This document shows, piece after piece, positions 40,230 through 48,989 of a stretch of DNA of 59,727 nucleotides. The stretch is from positions 1 to 59,727 of the forward strand of contig NZ_SMKV01000034.1 of NCBI RefSeq assembly GCF_004348445.1. Direction: 5' to 3'. The notes below the pieces were generated by a model. That model was not told the DNA's origin. It worked only from the letters and a program-made list of their open reading frames with translations, and ran no database searches. Source of the stretch: Saccharopolyspora aridisoli. Lineage in GTDB: Bacteria; Actinomycetota; Actinomycetes; Mycobacteriales; Pseudonocardiaceae. Both the position numbers and the translations under genes were made by a program. Within the stretch, counting starts at the first letter, position 1, and the number at the start of each line of letters is the position of its first letter.

Positions 40230-40575
40230 TCAGCAAAGCCTCCAGTTGATCGCGCTTCGGCACGTCCGCGGGTGCGTGGGTGGTGAGCGCTCCCCAGTCG
40301 ATGAGATCGGAGAGCAGGACTTTGGTGACTACGGCGGGTTGCCGCAGGTGAGCAGCGACCTCGGCTACCGAGGTGGCGTGCCGGCAGAGCGTCAGCATCT
40401 TCGCGTGAACCGGTTCGATGCGTTCCGGTGAGAAGCGCCCGGTCGACCGCACCAGCGACTGCAGCGACAGCGGCTCGCTGGGTTCGGTCCTGCCGTTGGT
40501 CAGCGAGTACGGGCGCAGCAGCGGTCCGGCTTCGTTGTCCAGCCACGGCTTTTCCGATGGTCCGGGCATGATCAC
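40210..40575 (-). CDS. cvnC: Conservon DUF742 protein CvnC
   Basis: A 121-residue protein with the DUF742 pattern: RPYSLTNGRTEPSEPLSLQS near the N-terminus, then a winged-helix-like part RHATSVAEVAAHLRQPAVVT and KVLLSDLIDWGALTTHAP. CvnC proteins link the roadblock protein CvnB to the GTPase CvnD. Its ATG overlaps the cvnB stop by 4 bp, so the proteins are made in step. Confidence 0.9.
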   Translation of the reverse strand: MIMPGPSEKPWLDNEAGPLLRPYSLTNGRTEPSEPLSLQSLVRSTGRFSPERIEPVHAKMLTLCRHATSVAEVAAHLRQPAVVTKVLLSDLIDWGALTTHAPADVPKRDQLEALLNGLQQL

Positions 40576-41012
40576 CTGCCCGTCTCACCGGCGTTCCGCG
40601 CGGCGGTGGGCTGCCGCATGGGGGTAGCCAGGTGGTTCGGGACGCGCTTGACGAGCTGGGCGATCTCGTAGCCGAGCACCGCGGCGTCGGCCTCCGGGGT
40701 GGCCAGCACGACCAGAACGGCTCCGCTACCGGCGGCGGAGACGAACACGACCAGGTCGTTGAACTCGACGACGACCTGGCGGACGCCGCCACCGTTCATG
40801 CCGAACCGGCGACCGCCGTTGCGGGCCAGCGAGCACTGCGCGGCGGCCCAAGCGGCGAGGGCGTCGGCTTCGTCGTTGTCCAGGCCTCTGTAGTACCGCT
40901 TGATTCCGTCGGTGGAGGCGAGCAGGGCACAGCGGGTGTGCGGAACTCGTCGGAGCAGGTCGGCGAGTAGCCAACTCAGGTCGGACGACGAGCCCGCTGC
41001 GTCATTGGCCAT
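40572..41012 (-). CDS. cvnB: Conservon roadblock/LC7 protein CvnB
   Basis: A 146-residue roadblock/LC7-fold protein (LSWLLADLLRRVPHTRCALL, VVVEFNDLVVFVSAAGSGAV, VLVVLATPEADAAVLGYEIA). In other bacteria roadblock proteins act as GTPase-activating partners of MglA-like GTPases, so it probably tunes CvnD. It follows cvnA by 69 bp. Confidence 0.9.
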   Translation of the reverse strand: MANDAAGSSSDLSWLLADLLRRVPHTRCALLASTDGIKRYYRGLDNDEADALAAWAAAQCSLARNGGRRFGMNGGGVRQVVVEFNDLVVFVSAAGSGAVLVVLATPEADAAVLGYEIAQLVKRVPNHLATPMRQPTAARNAGETGR

Positions 41013-41081
41013 TGTGGAAAACGTCTCCTGACTCTTCTCACTGCGCGGGGGCAGATTTGTGCGGGGGAGGGGTGGGCGGTG

Positions 41082-42773
41082 TCAGCCCTGGCCCTGTTCG
41101 TCGTCCGAAACGCCGCCCTCGACACCCGAGCGGAAGGACGCGTACAGGCTGGGGCTCGGTCCGCCCTGCGGCTTCTCCTCGGGCGTTGAGGAGTTCTCCG
41201 CGAGCTGCGGGACCAGGTAGCTGCGCGTGCGGTCGCGCCGGGGCAGCGCGGGCCGTTCGGCGTTGTCGGCGTCGACCGGACCGGATGTCTTCACCGGGGG
41301 AGCCTCTGGCACGGCGCCGGAGTGGCGCCCGTAGGGGTTCTGCTGCTGCCGGGCGGGGCGCTCCTCGCGGACCGGCGGCTGCGGCCCGGTCGTGTAGACC
41401 GGCTGCTGGCCGGTGTGGCGACCGTTGTTGAACGTCTGCGCCGGCGCGGGCATCAGCGATCCGCGCGCTTGGTGGCCGTTGGCCTGCGGCTCGACGGTGG
41501 TCAGCACGCTGCTGGAGCTCTGCGCGGCGGACTCGTCCGGCTCGACGTCGGTCTCGCCCAGCAGGTTGTTGGGGATGACCACGTGCGCGTCGGTGCCGCC
41601 GTACATGTTGTTCTCGAGCTCGACGCCGATGTGGTGCCGGTGCGCCAGCTGCGCCACCACGTACAGGCCGATGCGGCCGTCGCGCAGCTGCGCGTCGCGG
41701 TCGACGTCGTCGGGGTTGGTGAGCAGCCCGTTGAGCATGACGCGACTGCGCTGGTCGATGCCCAGGCCCCGGTCGCGGATGTCGATGGCCAGACCAGCGG
41801 TGACGATCTGGCTGTTGATGCTCACCTGCGTGTCGGGCTCGGAGAACGCGGTGGCGTTCTCCACCAGCTCGGCGATGAGGTGGATGACGTCGGCGACGGC
41901 GTGGCCGTGCAGCGTGCCGTCGACCGGCGGGATCACCTTGACGCGGGCGTAGTGCTCGACCTCGGCCACCGCGGAGCGCAGCACGGTGTACATCGCGACC
42001 GGCTTGCTCCACTGCCGCCGCGGCATCGAACCACCGAGCACGGCGAGGGATTCGGCTTGCCTGCGGACGCCGGTGACCAGGTGGTCGACCGCGAACAGGC
42101 CCTTGAGCAGGTCCGGGTCCTCGACCTGCTGCTCCAGGTCGTCGAGCCGCTGGATGGCGCGGTGGGCCAGGGACTGCACGCGTCGGGCGAGGTTGGCGAA
42201 GACCGCGACGCTGGGGTCGATGTTGGTCTGCGAGGGCGCGCTCTGCATGCGCACCAGCGCGAACTCGACAGCCATCTGGGCTTGCCTGAGCTCGTGGGCG
42301 AGCAGCTCGTAGGGGTTGCCGGTGACCGGCTCGCCCGTGGGCCACTTCGGCGCTGGCTGCTGGCCGGCTTGGATCTGCTCGACGAGCTGGGGGAGTTCGC
42401 GGGTTCCCTGGGCGACGGTGCCGCGCAGCGACTCGATCCACTGGTGGGAGTTGCGCAGCGACTCCTGCAGCCGGGCCTGTGCGTCGTGGCCGGATTCGTG
42501 GATCCGCCGGTCGACGTCGTCGGCCAGCTTGCTCGCGCGCAGGTATCCGATGGCCACGACGGCGATGCTGGCGACGATGCCCACCGCGAGGACGGTGTAG
42601 CGCAGTTCAGGCGGAGGGACGAAGATCAGCGTGACCGCCGTGGCGGTCCCGATCAGCGCCGTCGCGCCCAGGGACGCCACGACCAGCCGCTGCAGCCTCG
42701 CCCGAAGATCGTTGTGCGGTGGGGCTTCGGGGGCTCGGTCGGTTTGAATCGCGAGTAAGGGGCTTTCAGACAT
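41082..42773 (-). CDS. cvnA: Conservon sensor histidine-kinase-like protein CvnA
   Basis: A 563-residue membrane sensor. Two membrane segments (residues about 32-75: LVVASLGATALIGTATAVTL and LRYTVLAVGIVASIAVVAIG) lead into a cytoplasmic helical region. A GHKL ATPase domain follows with HLIAELVENATAFSEPDTQV (N box), IDIRDRGLGIDQRSRVMLNG and GRIGLYVVAQLAHRHHIGVE (G boxes). The C-terminal 150 residues are Pro/Gln-rich and disordered. No clear H-box His is visible, so classical autophosphorylation is uncertain, as in other CvnA proteins. ATG 42773 has AAGGA 5 bases upstream. It is first in the conservon A-B-C-D order. Confidence 0.9.
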   Translation of the reverse strand: MSESPLLAIQTDRAPEAPPHNDLRARLQRLVVASLGATALIGTATAVTLIFVPPPELRYTVLAVGIVASIAVVAIGYLRASKLADDVDRRIHESGHDAQARLQESLRNSHQWIESLRGTVAQGTRELPQLVEQIQAGQQPAPKWPTGEPVTGNPYELLAHELRQAQMAVEFALVRMQSAPSQTNIDPSVAVFANLARRVQSLAHRAIQRLDDLEQQVEDPDLLKGLFAVDHLVTGVRRQAESLAVLGGSMPRRQWSKPVAMYTVLRSAVAEVEHYARVKVIPPVDGTLHGHAVADVIHLIAELVENATAFSEPDTQVSINSQIVTAGLAIDIRDRGLGIDQRSRVMLNGLLTNPDDVDRDAQLRDGRIGLYVVAQLAHRHHIGVELENNMYGGTDAHVVIPNNLLGETDVEPDESAAQSSSSVLTTVEPQANGHQARGSLMPAPAQTFNNGRHTGQQPVYTTGPQPPVREERPARQQQNPYGRHSGAVPEAPPVKTSGPVDADNAERPALPRRDRTRSYLVPQLAENSSTPEEKPQGGPSPSLYASFRSGVEGGVSDDEQGQG

Positions 42774-43081
42774 CAGCGTCCTTGGTACGGGGGTTTCGGT
42801 GACGGGCACCGCGGTGCCGAAACGTCGGGGGCGTCACCGGGGACTACTGGTGCTCCACTAATGATCAAAAGTATCACTCGGCGGGATGATAGTGCGCTCG
42901 GCCGCTGAATTGGACCTCTCTGCCCAACGATGCCTCCACAGAGGGGATGGACGAGGCGGCCGTATACCCAGGAGGAGGCCGCCCACCTCGGAAATCGAGG
43001 CGAGCGGCCGTTTCCCGCGGCTCCCGCGGGAACTTCTCGTCGAAACTGAGCAGTTGCGAGCGCAATTCCCCGAACCAATCA
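42774..43081. other. Gap upstream of the conservon
   Basis: I see no gene. This 308-bp stretch should contain the cvn promoter, including an AT-rich part near 42860-42880. It ends at the decayed dehydrogenase. Confidence 0.45.
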
Positions 43082-43510
43082 CGCTCCGGCGGAAATCCTC
43101 ACGCGAAGGCGCCGGCGATCAACGCGTTCACCGCCCGGGAGCCTTCGCAGGAGCAGACCGCCTCGGCGTCGGCGGAGAACATCGCGACCTCGTGGTCCTA
43201 GAACGATTCCGCTGCCGCCGTGCAGTTCCCGGGCCCAGGACACGACCTCGCCCATCTTGGTGGTGGTGACGGCCTTGGCCAGCGCGGCTTGCTCGGCACT
43301 CCGGGAACCCTGCGCCACGAGTTCGTTGCACCGAACCACGACGCCGAACATGGCGGTGATGCCGCCCAGCGGAAGTTGTTGCCTGCTGCAGCCGGTTCGC
43401 TTCGGGAACGCGCACGTCGGTGAGGTGACGGCGTTCTGCACCGTGCGCAGCGCGATTCCGAGCAGCAGTTCGCGACTCCCGCCGGGCCAGCGCTCCAGGT
43501 CGCACACCTC
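43082..43510 (-). pseudogene. Decayed acyl-CoA (glutaryl-CoA-like) dehydrogenase
   Basis: Minus-strand frames give pieces of the C-terminal half of an acyl-CoA dehydrogenase in the right order but in different frames: LTDVRVPEANRLQQ near 43410, then LPLGGITAMFGVVVRCNELV and GEVVSWARELHGGSGIV, then after another shift EVAMFSADAEAVCSCEGSRA and VNALIAGAFA before a stop. The DxRVPxANRLQ motif is typical of glutaryl-CoA dehydrogenase. At least two frameshifts and a deletion are needed, and the N-terminal half is missing. Confidence 0.65.
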
Positions 43511-43730
43511 GGCGCAGCGCGGGTGAACCCCGTCAGCCGTTCCCGCAACGTCGAGTGCAGACCGGGGCGGAACACCGAGGTGGACGACGGGCCGGTGCCC
43601 TTCGACCGGGCACCCGGAACACCGCCGTATTCGGGTCCCGGGAACGGCCGTATTCCGGTACCTGATCACGGCGGTGATCGGCGCTTTGAGCACGGCCGCA
43701 ATTCGGGGGAGCGTGGGCGGGTGGAGGAGG

Positions 43731-44657
43731 TTAGCTGGTGATGTCCTTGCGGTTGAAGCGCCAGATGGCGAGGGTGGTGAAGACCGCGGCGTAGGACAGG
43801 GCCGAGAAGCAGCCCGTGATCATCGACGAGGGGTCGATGTCCTCGCTGAGCAGGTCCGAGTAGGCAGTGGAGAAGTGGGTGGGGAGGTAGTTGCGGAGAT
43901 CGCCGAGGGCGGAGATCTCGTCGATGATCTCCGAGAGGATGGAGATCAGGACCGCTCCACCCACCGCACCCAGCGGAGCGTCGGTGTTGACGCTGAGGAA
44001 CAGCGCGAGGCCGGCGATCCAGCTCAGGTGGACCGCGACGTAGAGCGTCGCTGCGGCCAGGCTCAGCACCCCGCGCGGGAAGGTCAGCGCTTCGCCTGTG
44101 GTGCTGATGAGGTCACCGGTTCCGAACCAGAGCACGCCCACCGCCAGCGCCACGCCGACCAGCAGGACCACGCCGAGGACCGACAGCAGCGCGGCGACCT
44201 TCGCCTTCTGCCGGAGCAGCCGCATCCGCGGAACCGGCGCGCCGAGCAGGTACTTCAGGCTCGACCAGGACGCCTCGCTGGCCACGGTGTCGCCGAAGAA
44301 CAACGCCACCACCACGACCAGCAGGAACCCGGTCGAGGCGAACAACGTGAACACCGCGAAGTTCAGCCCGCTGGCGGTGGCGATGTCGGCGAAGCTCCGC
44401 CCGCCGCGCGAGTCGTCCTCGCCGTGCTCGAACGCGGCGAGCAGCAGCAGCGGCAGCAGCACCAGCAACGCCAGGGTCAGCCGGGTGCGCGCCCGCCGCA
44501 GCTGGCGCGCCAGCTCCACCCGCAGCGGCAGGGTGCGCTTGGCCGAGTAGCCCTCCGCGGCGCCGTCGGCCTGCGGGACTCCCAGCATCGGCGCGCGCAC
44601 CAGCGCGGTGTCCGTCTCCGGTACCGCGACCTCGGTGGGGGTTTCGTCGTCGCTCAC
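43731..44657 (-). CDS. ABC transporter permease (ABC-2 type)
   Basis: A 308-residue permease with six membrane segments (TLALLVLLPLLLLAAF, FLLVVVVALFFGDTVASEAS, VAALLSVLGVVLLVGVALAV, LYVAVHLSWIAGLALFLS and others). The block FFGDTVASEASWSSLKYLLG is typical of ABC-2 exporters. GTG 44657 overlaps the stop of the hydrolase-ATPase fusion (GTGA), so the two form one transporter. The exported substrate is unknown. Confidence 0.85.
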   Translation of the reverse strand: MSDDETPTEVAVPETDTALVRAPMLGVPQADGAAEGYSAKRTLPLRVELARQLRRARTRLTLALLVLLPLLLLAAFEHGEDDSRGGRSFADIATASGLNFAVFTLFASTGFLLVVVVALFFGDTVASEASWSSLKYLLGAPVPRMRLLRQKAKVAALLSVLGVVLLVGVALAVGVLWFGTGDLISTTGEALTFPRGVLSLAAATLYVAVHLSWIAGLALFLSVNTDAPLGAVGGAVLISILSEIIDEISALGDLRNYLPTHFSTAYSDLLSEDIDPSSMITGCFSALSYAAVFTTLAIWRFNRKDITS

Positions 44658-47422
44658 CGCTGTTCCTCTCCGACGAGCTGCAGGAAGGCGTCCTCCAGGC
44701 GGCGTCTCGGACCCACCTGGTGAACCGAGACGCCCGATGCGACCAGCACGTTCACCGCGATCGCCGCCTTGTGCCCGGCGAGGTCGGCGTGCACCAGGTC
44801 GTCTTCGATCTCGACCAGGCCCAGCCCTTCGATGGTGCGCAACGCCTCGGCGGCCTCCTCCGGATCGTCGACCTTGAAGGTCGCCTCCCCGTTGGCGGCC
44901 ATGATGTCGGCGACGCTGCCTTCGGCGACGAGCGTGCCGTTCTGCATGACGATCACGTGCGTGCAGGTCTGCTCGACCTCGGCGAGCAGGTGGCTGGAGA
45001 CCAGCACCGCGCGGCCGGTGGCGGCGTAGCGGCGCAGGATCTCGCGCATCTGGTGGATCTGCGGCGGGTCGAGCCCGTTGGTCGGTTCGTCGAGCACCAG
45101 GAGCTCCGGCAGGCCGAGCATCGCTTGGGCGATCGCGAGCCGCTGCTTCATGCCTTGGCTGTAGGTGCGCACCTTGCGCTTGGCGGAGTTCTCCAGTCCG
45201 GAGATCTGCAGGACCTCGTCCAGGTGCGCGCGCAGCATCGGACGGCCGGTCGCCGCCCAGTAGTGCCGAAGGTTGTCCAGGCCGGACAGGTGCGGCAGGA
45301 AGCCGGGCGATTCCACCAGCGCACCCACCCGCGACAGCACCGGAGCACCCGCCTGCAGCCGGTGACCGAAGATCCGGACCTCGCCGCGAGTTGGCCGCAG
45401 CAGCCCCAAGAGCATTCGCAGCGTCGTGGTCTTGCCAGCCCCGTTGGGTCCCAGCAGGCCGACGATCTGGCCGCGCTCCACCCGGAAGCTCAGGTCGTCC
45501 ACGGCGGCCTTCTTGCCCGGGTAGGACTTCGTCAGCCCGGAGATCACCAGCGGCGTCTCCGCCATCCGCGCATCCGGGTCGTCGGTGAACTTGCGGCGGA
45601 TCGCCGAGATCACCCGCAGCAGCAGGGCCAGCACGAACACCAGCCCGATGCCCACCAGCGGGCCGACCGGGACCGAACCGGCGCTGGAGGACGCCGCGCG
45701 CACCGAGGGAATCGACACCGACCGGTCGCCGGCCAGCGCCACCAGGTGCGCCGACGGTTCCCTCGGCAGCGCGTACGCCTGGTCGGTGGTGGCGACCGCG
45801 AGCTCGATGCGGTGCCCCGTCTCGATCGGGTGCACGACCCCGGGCAGCGCCACGTCGAACTCGACCGGACTGCCGTCCGCCGGCACGTTGCTGATGTGCA
45901 GCGGAGACACGGCGTTGCCGAGGAGCTGTCGCTTCCCGTCGGGGCCGACGTCGTAGAGCTTGGCGAACAGCACCGCGTCCGTCGGCTGCGATTGGCCCGG
46001 CACCGCGGCGATCGCCAGCCGCGTGCGCGGCGTGCCGGAGATCAGCGTCTGCTCCTCCAGCGGCTGGGTGCGGAACACCGCCACCTGGCCGGGCAGGTCT
46101 CGGGCCAGGGACTGGCCGAGGCTGCCCGCCGCGTCGAGCACCTGTCCGGCGCCGGGCAGCGCGCTCGTGGCCGCAGGGGACCCGCCGGGCGGGTTGATCA
46201 CCGGCGTGACCGGGCCTTCCAGCGGCATCGAGTAGCGCGGCGTCCGGGAGTCCCGCAAGCCCGGGTAGGACGGCGCGGTCATGGTGCGCACCGGGATGTC
46301 GCCGTCGCGCTGCGGCCGCCCGGCGATGTCGAACTGGAAACCGGAGCCGGGGTCGGGAACCGGTGGCACGCCGCCCAGGTGGAAGGCGAACCAGTCGGCG
46401 ATCCGTCCGCGCACCTCGGGACCGGGCGGGTTGCCGTCGTGGCCGCCGGCGAACCAGATGGTCTTGACCTCGCCGCCGGCGGCGGAGATCTGCCGCGCGT
46501 TGGCGTCGGACTGGTCGAGCCCGAACAGGGTGTCGCGCTCGCCCTGCACCAGCAGCGTCGGCTGGGTGACCCGCGAGTTGTAGGTCTTCGGGGAGGACTT
46601 CGCCAGCAGGTCCAGGGTCTGCTGGCTCGCGCGTCCGTACTGGGCGACCTCGGAGTAGGCCGCGCACACGGCGGGCATGAAGTTACCGCAGGTCAGCGGC
46701 GTTCCCGGGGTGGGGCGTGGGGCACCTCCCGCGGAGAACAGCAGCCCGGTCCACGCCTGCTTGAACACACCCTCGGGGTTGAACGAGCCGCCTGCAGGGG
46801 TGGCTCCGCCGATGCGCACCTGGCTGGCGCTGTTGGGCAGCAGCGCCTGCCCGAGGTCGTTGTAGGTCATCACCGGCGAGATGGCGTCCACTCGCGGATC
46901 GGTGCCCGCCAGCATCAGCGCCAGCGCGCCGCCGTAGGACGCGCCGGTGACACCGACGCGCGGATCACCGTCGCGGTCGCGCAGCACCTCCGGCTGGCGG
47001 GCCAACCAGTCCAGCAGCTGCCGGGCGTCGGCTACCTCGTAGTCCGGGGAGTTCAGCGCGATCTGCCCGGTGCTGCGGCCGAAGCCGCGCGCCGAGTAGG
47101 TGAGCACCGTGAAGCCGCGTCCGACGAGTTCCCGCGCCTGCTCGGCGGTGTCGGCCTTGCTGCCGCCAAAACCGTGGGCGAGCAGGATCGCCGGAGCCGG
47201 GGTGTCGACCGGGGAGTGGAGCGTGACGTCGATCTGAACCCTCTCGGCGCCGCCGGGGCCGTCGAGCACGTCGACCATGGCCTCTCGGGGAGCCGGGGGT
47301 TGCGCCGCCGGTTGCAGCGGTTGCACCTGGCCGGACCACAGGAAAGCCCCCAGCACCACTAGGAGGACGCAGGGCAGGGCAAGCATGGCCAGGCCGGTAC
47401 GGCGACGGGGGGAGGCGGACAC
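44654..47422 (-). CDS. Secreted alpha/beta hydrolase (CocE/S15-like) fused to an ABC ATPase
   Basis: About 922 residues. After an N-terminal membrane anchor (GLAMLALPCVLLVVLGAFL), residues to about 580 form a hydrolase with HGFGGSKADTAEQARELVGR, nucleophile elbow GVTGASYGGALALM, acid in LLVQGERDTLFGLD and His in WFAGGHDGNP, and then a jelly-roll domain like CocE/NonD esterases. A second membrane segment (VGPLVGIGLVFVLALLLRVI) leads to an ATPase with Walker A LLGPNGAGKTTTLRMLLGLL, signature YSQGMKQRLAIAQA and Walker B ELLVLDEPTNGLD. The topology puts the hydrolase outside and the ATPase inside. GTG 47422 follows TACTGT by 7 bases (leaderless). ATG 47461 is an alternative. Confidence 0.85.
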   Translation of the reverse strand: MSASPRRRTGLAMLALPCVLLVVLGAFLWSGQVQPLQPAAQPPAPREAMVDVLDGPGGAERVQIDVTLHSPVDTPAPAILLAHGFGGSKADTAEQARELVGRGFTVLTYSARGFGRSTGQIALNSPDYEVADARQLLDWLARQPEVLRDRDGDPRVGVTGASYGGALALMLAGTDPRVDAISPVMTYNDLGQALLPNSASQVRIGGATPAGGSFNPEGVFKQAWTGLLFSAGGAPRPTPGTPLTCGNFMPAVCAAYSEVAQYGRASQQTLDLLAKSSPKTYNSRVTQPTLLVQGERDTLFGLDQSDANARQISAAGGEVKTIWFAGGHDGNPPGPEVRGRIADWFAFHLGGVPPVPDPGSGFQFDIAGRPQRDGDIPVRTMTAPSYPGLRDSRTPRYSMPLEGPVTPVINPPGGSPAATSALPGAGQVLDAAGSLGQSLARDLPGQVAVFRTQPLEEQTLISGTPRTRLAIAAVPGQSQPTDAVLFAKLYDVGPDGKRQLLGNAVSPLHISNVPADGSPVEFDVALPGVVHPIETGHRIELAVATTDQAYALPREPSAHLVALAGDRSVSIPSVRAASSSAGSVPVGPLVGIGLVFVLALLLRVISAIRRKFTDDPDARMAETPLVISGLTKSYPGKKAAVDDLSFRVERGQIVGLLGPNGAGKTTTLRMLLGLLRPTRGEVRIFGHRLQAGAPVLSRVGALVESPGFLPHLSGLDNLRHYWAATGRPMLRAHLDEVLQISGLENSAKRKVRTYSQGMKQRLAIAQAMLGLPELLVLDEPTNGLDPPQIHQMREILRRYAATGRAVLVSSHLLAEVEQTCTHVIVMQNGTLVAEGSVADIMAANGEATFKVDDPEEAAEALRTIEGLGLVEIEDDLVHADLAGHKAAIAVNVLVASGVSVHQVGPRRRLEDAFLQLVGEEQR

Positions 47423-47756
47423 GCCATTGACAGTAGGTGAACGGAGCGGCACCGGTTTCATCCAGACGCGGAGGGAAGGCAAGACGCTATGAACCAGAGA
47501 CCAAAGCGCAATCGGACACCTCGTCGTGCCCCTTGTCGTGTGGTCCTGGCCGCATCCCCGCGTGCGGTGCCCGAGTGATCAGGCCGACGCGATACTAGCG
47601 ATCACCGGTGTGAACGCAACGCCCCGGACCGGCGATCGCGCGCTGCCCGCATTGCCCCGTTCAGCGGTCCCACTTAGGTTCGAGCCGTGACTTGCGTTGC
47701 AAGTGGTCACCCCACCTGGTGCGGGGACCCCGGCATAAGTGACAATCTTGGCGAGT
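47423..47756. other. Gap between the fusion gene and the riboswitch
   Basis: The leaderless promoter of the fusion gene sits at 47430-47435 on the minus strand. Apart from that I see no gene, hairpin or repeat in this 334-bp stretch, which presumably also contains the terC promoter. Confidence 0.5.
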
Positions 47757-47896
47757 GGTGGAGGGGAGTATTCCTTCGCGACGGTGTCGTCATCACGGAA
47801 CTTGCCTGGTCAAGCCCGGTGCCGTCGACCGATTCCCTAGATCGGTGGAAGAGACCTCCGGTCCCGGACGTGTACGCCCTGAACCGGAGGTGATCG
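47757..47896 (+). promoter_or_regulatory. yybP-ykoY-type Mn2+ riboswitch and expression platform
   Basis: GGAGGGGAGTATTCC at 47760-47774 and GAAGAGACCTCC ending at 47859 match the conserved ends of yybP-ykoY aptamers (GGGGAGUA and GAGACC), with P1 formed by GGAGG and CCTCC. GTCGTCATCAC lies between them. The segment ACCTCCGGT (47854-47862) is exactly complementary to ACCGGAGGT (47883-47891), which contains the ribosome site of terC. So CCTCC can pair either with the aptamer or with the ribosome site. Binding of Mn2+ should hold P1 and free the ribosome site, turning terC on. Confidence 0.85.
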
Positions 47897-48922
47897 ATGG
47901 GTGCCGACCTGATGTTGCGCGCGGCCCCTGCGCAGCAGCCCGCAGTCGACACGATGCACGTGCACTGGTGGGTGTGGGCAGCCACGCTCGGCGGGCTCGC
48001 CCTGTTGTTGCTGCTCGACCTGGTGATCGTCGACCGCAAGCCGCACGAGGTGACCACCGCCGAAGCGGCGAAGTGGGTCACCTTCTACGTCGGCTGCGCG
48101 ATCCTGTTCGGCATCGGTGTGTGGATCTTCGGTGATCAGCACTTCGCCATAGAGTTCTTCACCGGTTACATCACCGAGTACTCGCTGAGCGTGGACAACC
48201 TGTTCATCTTCATGGTGATCATGTCCAGCTTCGCGGTGCCGTCGATCCACCAGCACAAGGTGCTGCTGATCGGCATCCTGCTCGCGCTGCTCATGCGCGG
48301 CATCTTCATCGCCGTCGGCGCTGCGCTGATCGCGCAGTTCGTCTGGGTGTTCTTCATCTTCGGCGCCTTCCTCATCTGGACCGCGGTCAGCATGGTCCGC
48401 AAGAAGGACGAGGAAGAGGAGTACAAGGAGAACGCGCTCGTCCGCTGGGTCCGCAAGATGTTCCCGGTGACCGACGACTACCACGAGGCCAAGTCGACGG
48501 TGAAGATCGACGGCAAGCGGTACCTGACGCCGATGTTCGTGGTCATCGTGGCCATCGGCAGTGCCGACCTGCTGTTCGCGGTGGACTCGATCCCGGCGAT
48601 CTTCGGCATCACCCAGGACCCGTTCCTGGTGTTCACCGCCAACGCCTTCGCGCTGATGGGCCTGCGGCAGCTGTACTTCCTGCTCGGCGGCCTGGTGGAC
48701 AAGCTGGTCTACCTGTCGGTCGGTCTGGCGGTCATCCTCGGCTTCATCGGCCTGAAGCTGATCCTGCACGCCTTCCACGAGTACCACCTGGTGCCGGAGT
48801 GGGCGGAGATCAACAACTGGATGTCGCTGGGCTTCATCGTGCTGACCCTGGCGATCACCACCTGGGCGAGCCTGGCCAAGTCCAAGCGGGACGCGGCGAC
48901 GGCCGAGGCCAACCGGAGCTGA
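47897..48922 (+). CDS. TerC-family integral membrane transporter
   Basis: A 341-residue protein with eight or nine membrane segments. The paired motifs EYSLSVDNLFIFMVIMSSF and GSADLLFAVDSIPAIFGI carry the conserved Asp residues of the TerC family. The cytoplasmic loop with KKDEEEEYKENALVRWVRKM is typical of actinobacterial members. With the Mn2+ riboswitch in front, it most likely exports Mn2+ (the Alx/MeeY-type role) and not tellurite. GGAGG in the ribosome site lies 7 bases before ATG 47897. Confidence 0.9.
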   Translation: MGADLMLRAAPAQQPAVDTMHVHWWVWAATLGGLALLLLLDLVIVDRKPHEVTTAEAAKWVTFYVGCAILFGIGVWIFGDQHFAIEFFTGYITEYSLSVDNLFIFMVIMSSFAVPSIHQHKVLLIGILLALLMRGIFIAVGAALIAQFVWVFFIFGAFLIWTAVSMVRKKDEEEEYKENALVRWVRKMFPVTDDYHEAKSTVKIDGKRYLTPMFVVIVAIGSADLLFAVDSIPAIFGITQDPFLVFTANAFALMGLRQLYFLLGGLVDKLVYLSVGLAVILGFIGLKLILHAFHEYHLVPEWAEINNWMSLGFIVLTLAITTWASLAKSKRDAATAEANRS

Positions 48923-48940
48923 CGCTCGCAGCAAGACCAG

Positions 48941-48979
48941 AGATCCCCTCCGGACGCGTGGTCCGGAGGGGATCTTCTC
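48941..48979. terminator. terC terminator
   Basis: AGATCCCCTCCGGA and TCCGGAGGGGATCT are exact 14-base arms with a 7-base loop, followed by TCTC. The converging toxin gene ends just beyond. Confidence 0.85.
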
Positions 48980-48989
48980 GTGCGCGCCC

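Noticed and set aside
42874..43269. Short plus- and minus-strand frames upstream of the conservon
   Set aside because: Arg/Pro-rich shadows; only the dehydrogenase fragments on the minus strand show protein similarity.
43731..46667. A single very large open frame reading through the ABC permease and ATPase region
   Set aside because: Only the last 300 codons are the real permease; the front part is an out-of-frame reading of the hydrolase-ATPase fusion.
47687..47893. 68-codon frame ahead of terC
   Set aside because: It coincides with the riboswitch aptamer, whose conserved structure explains the sequence better.
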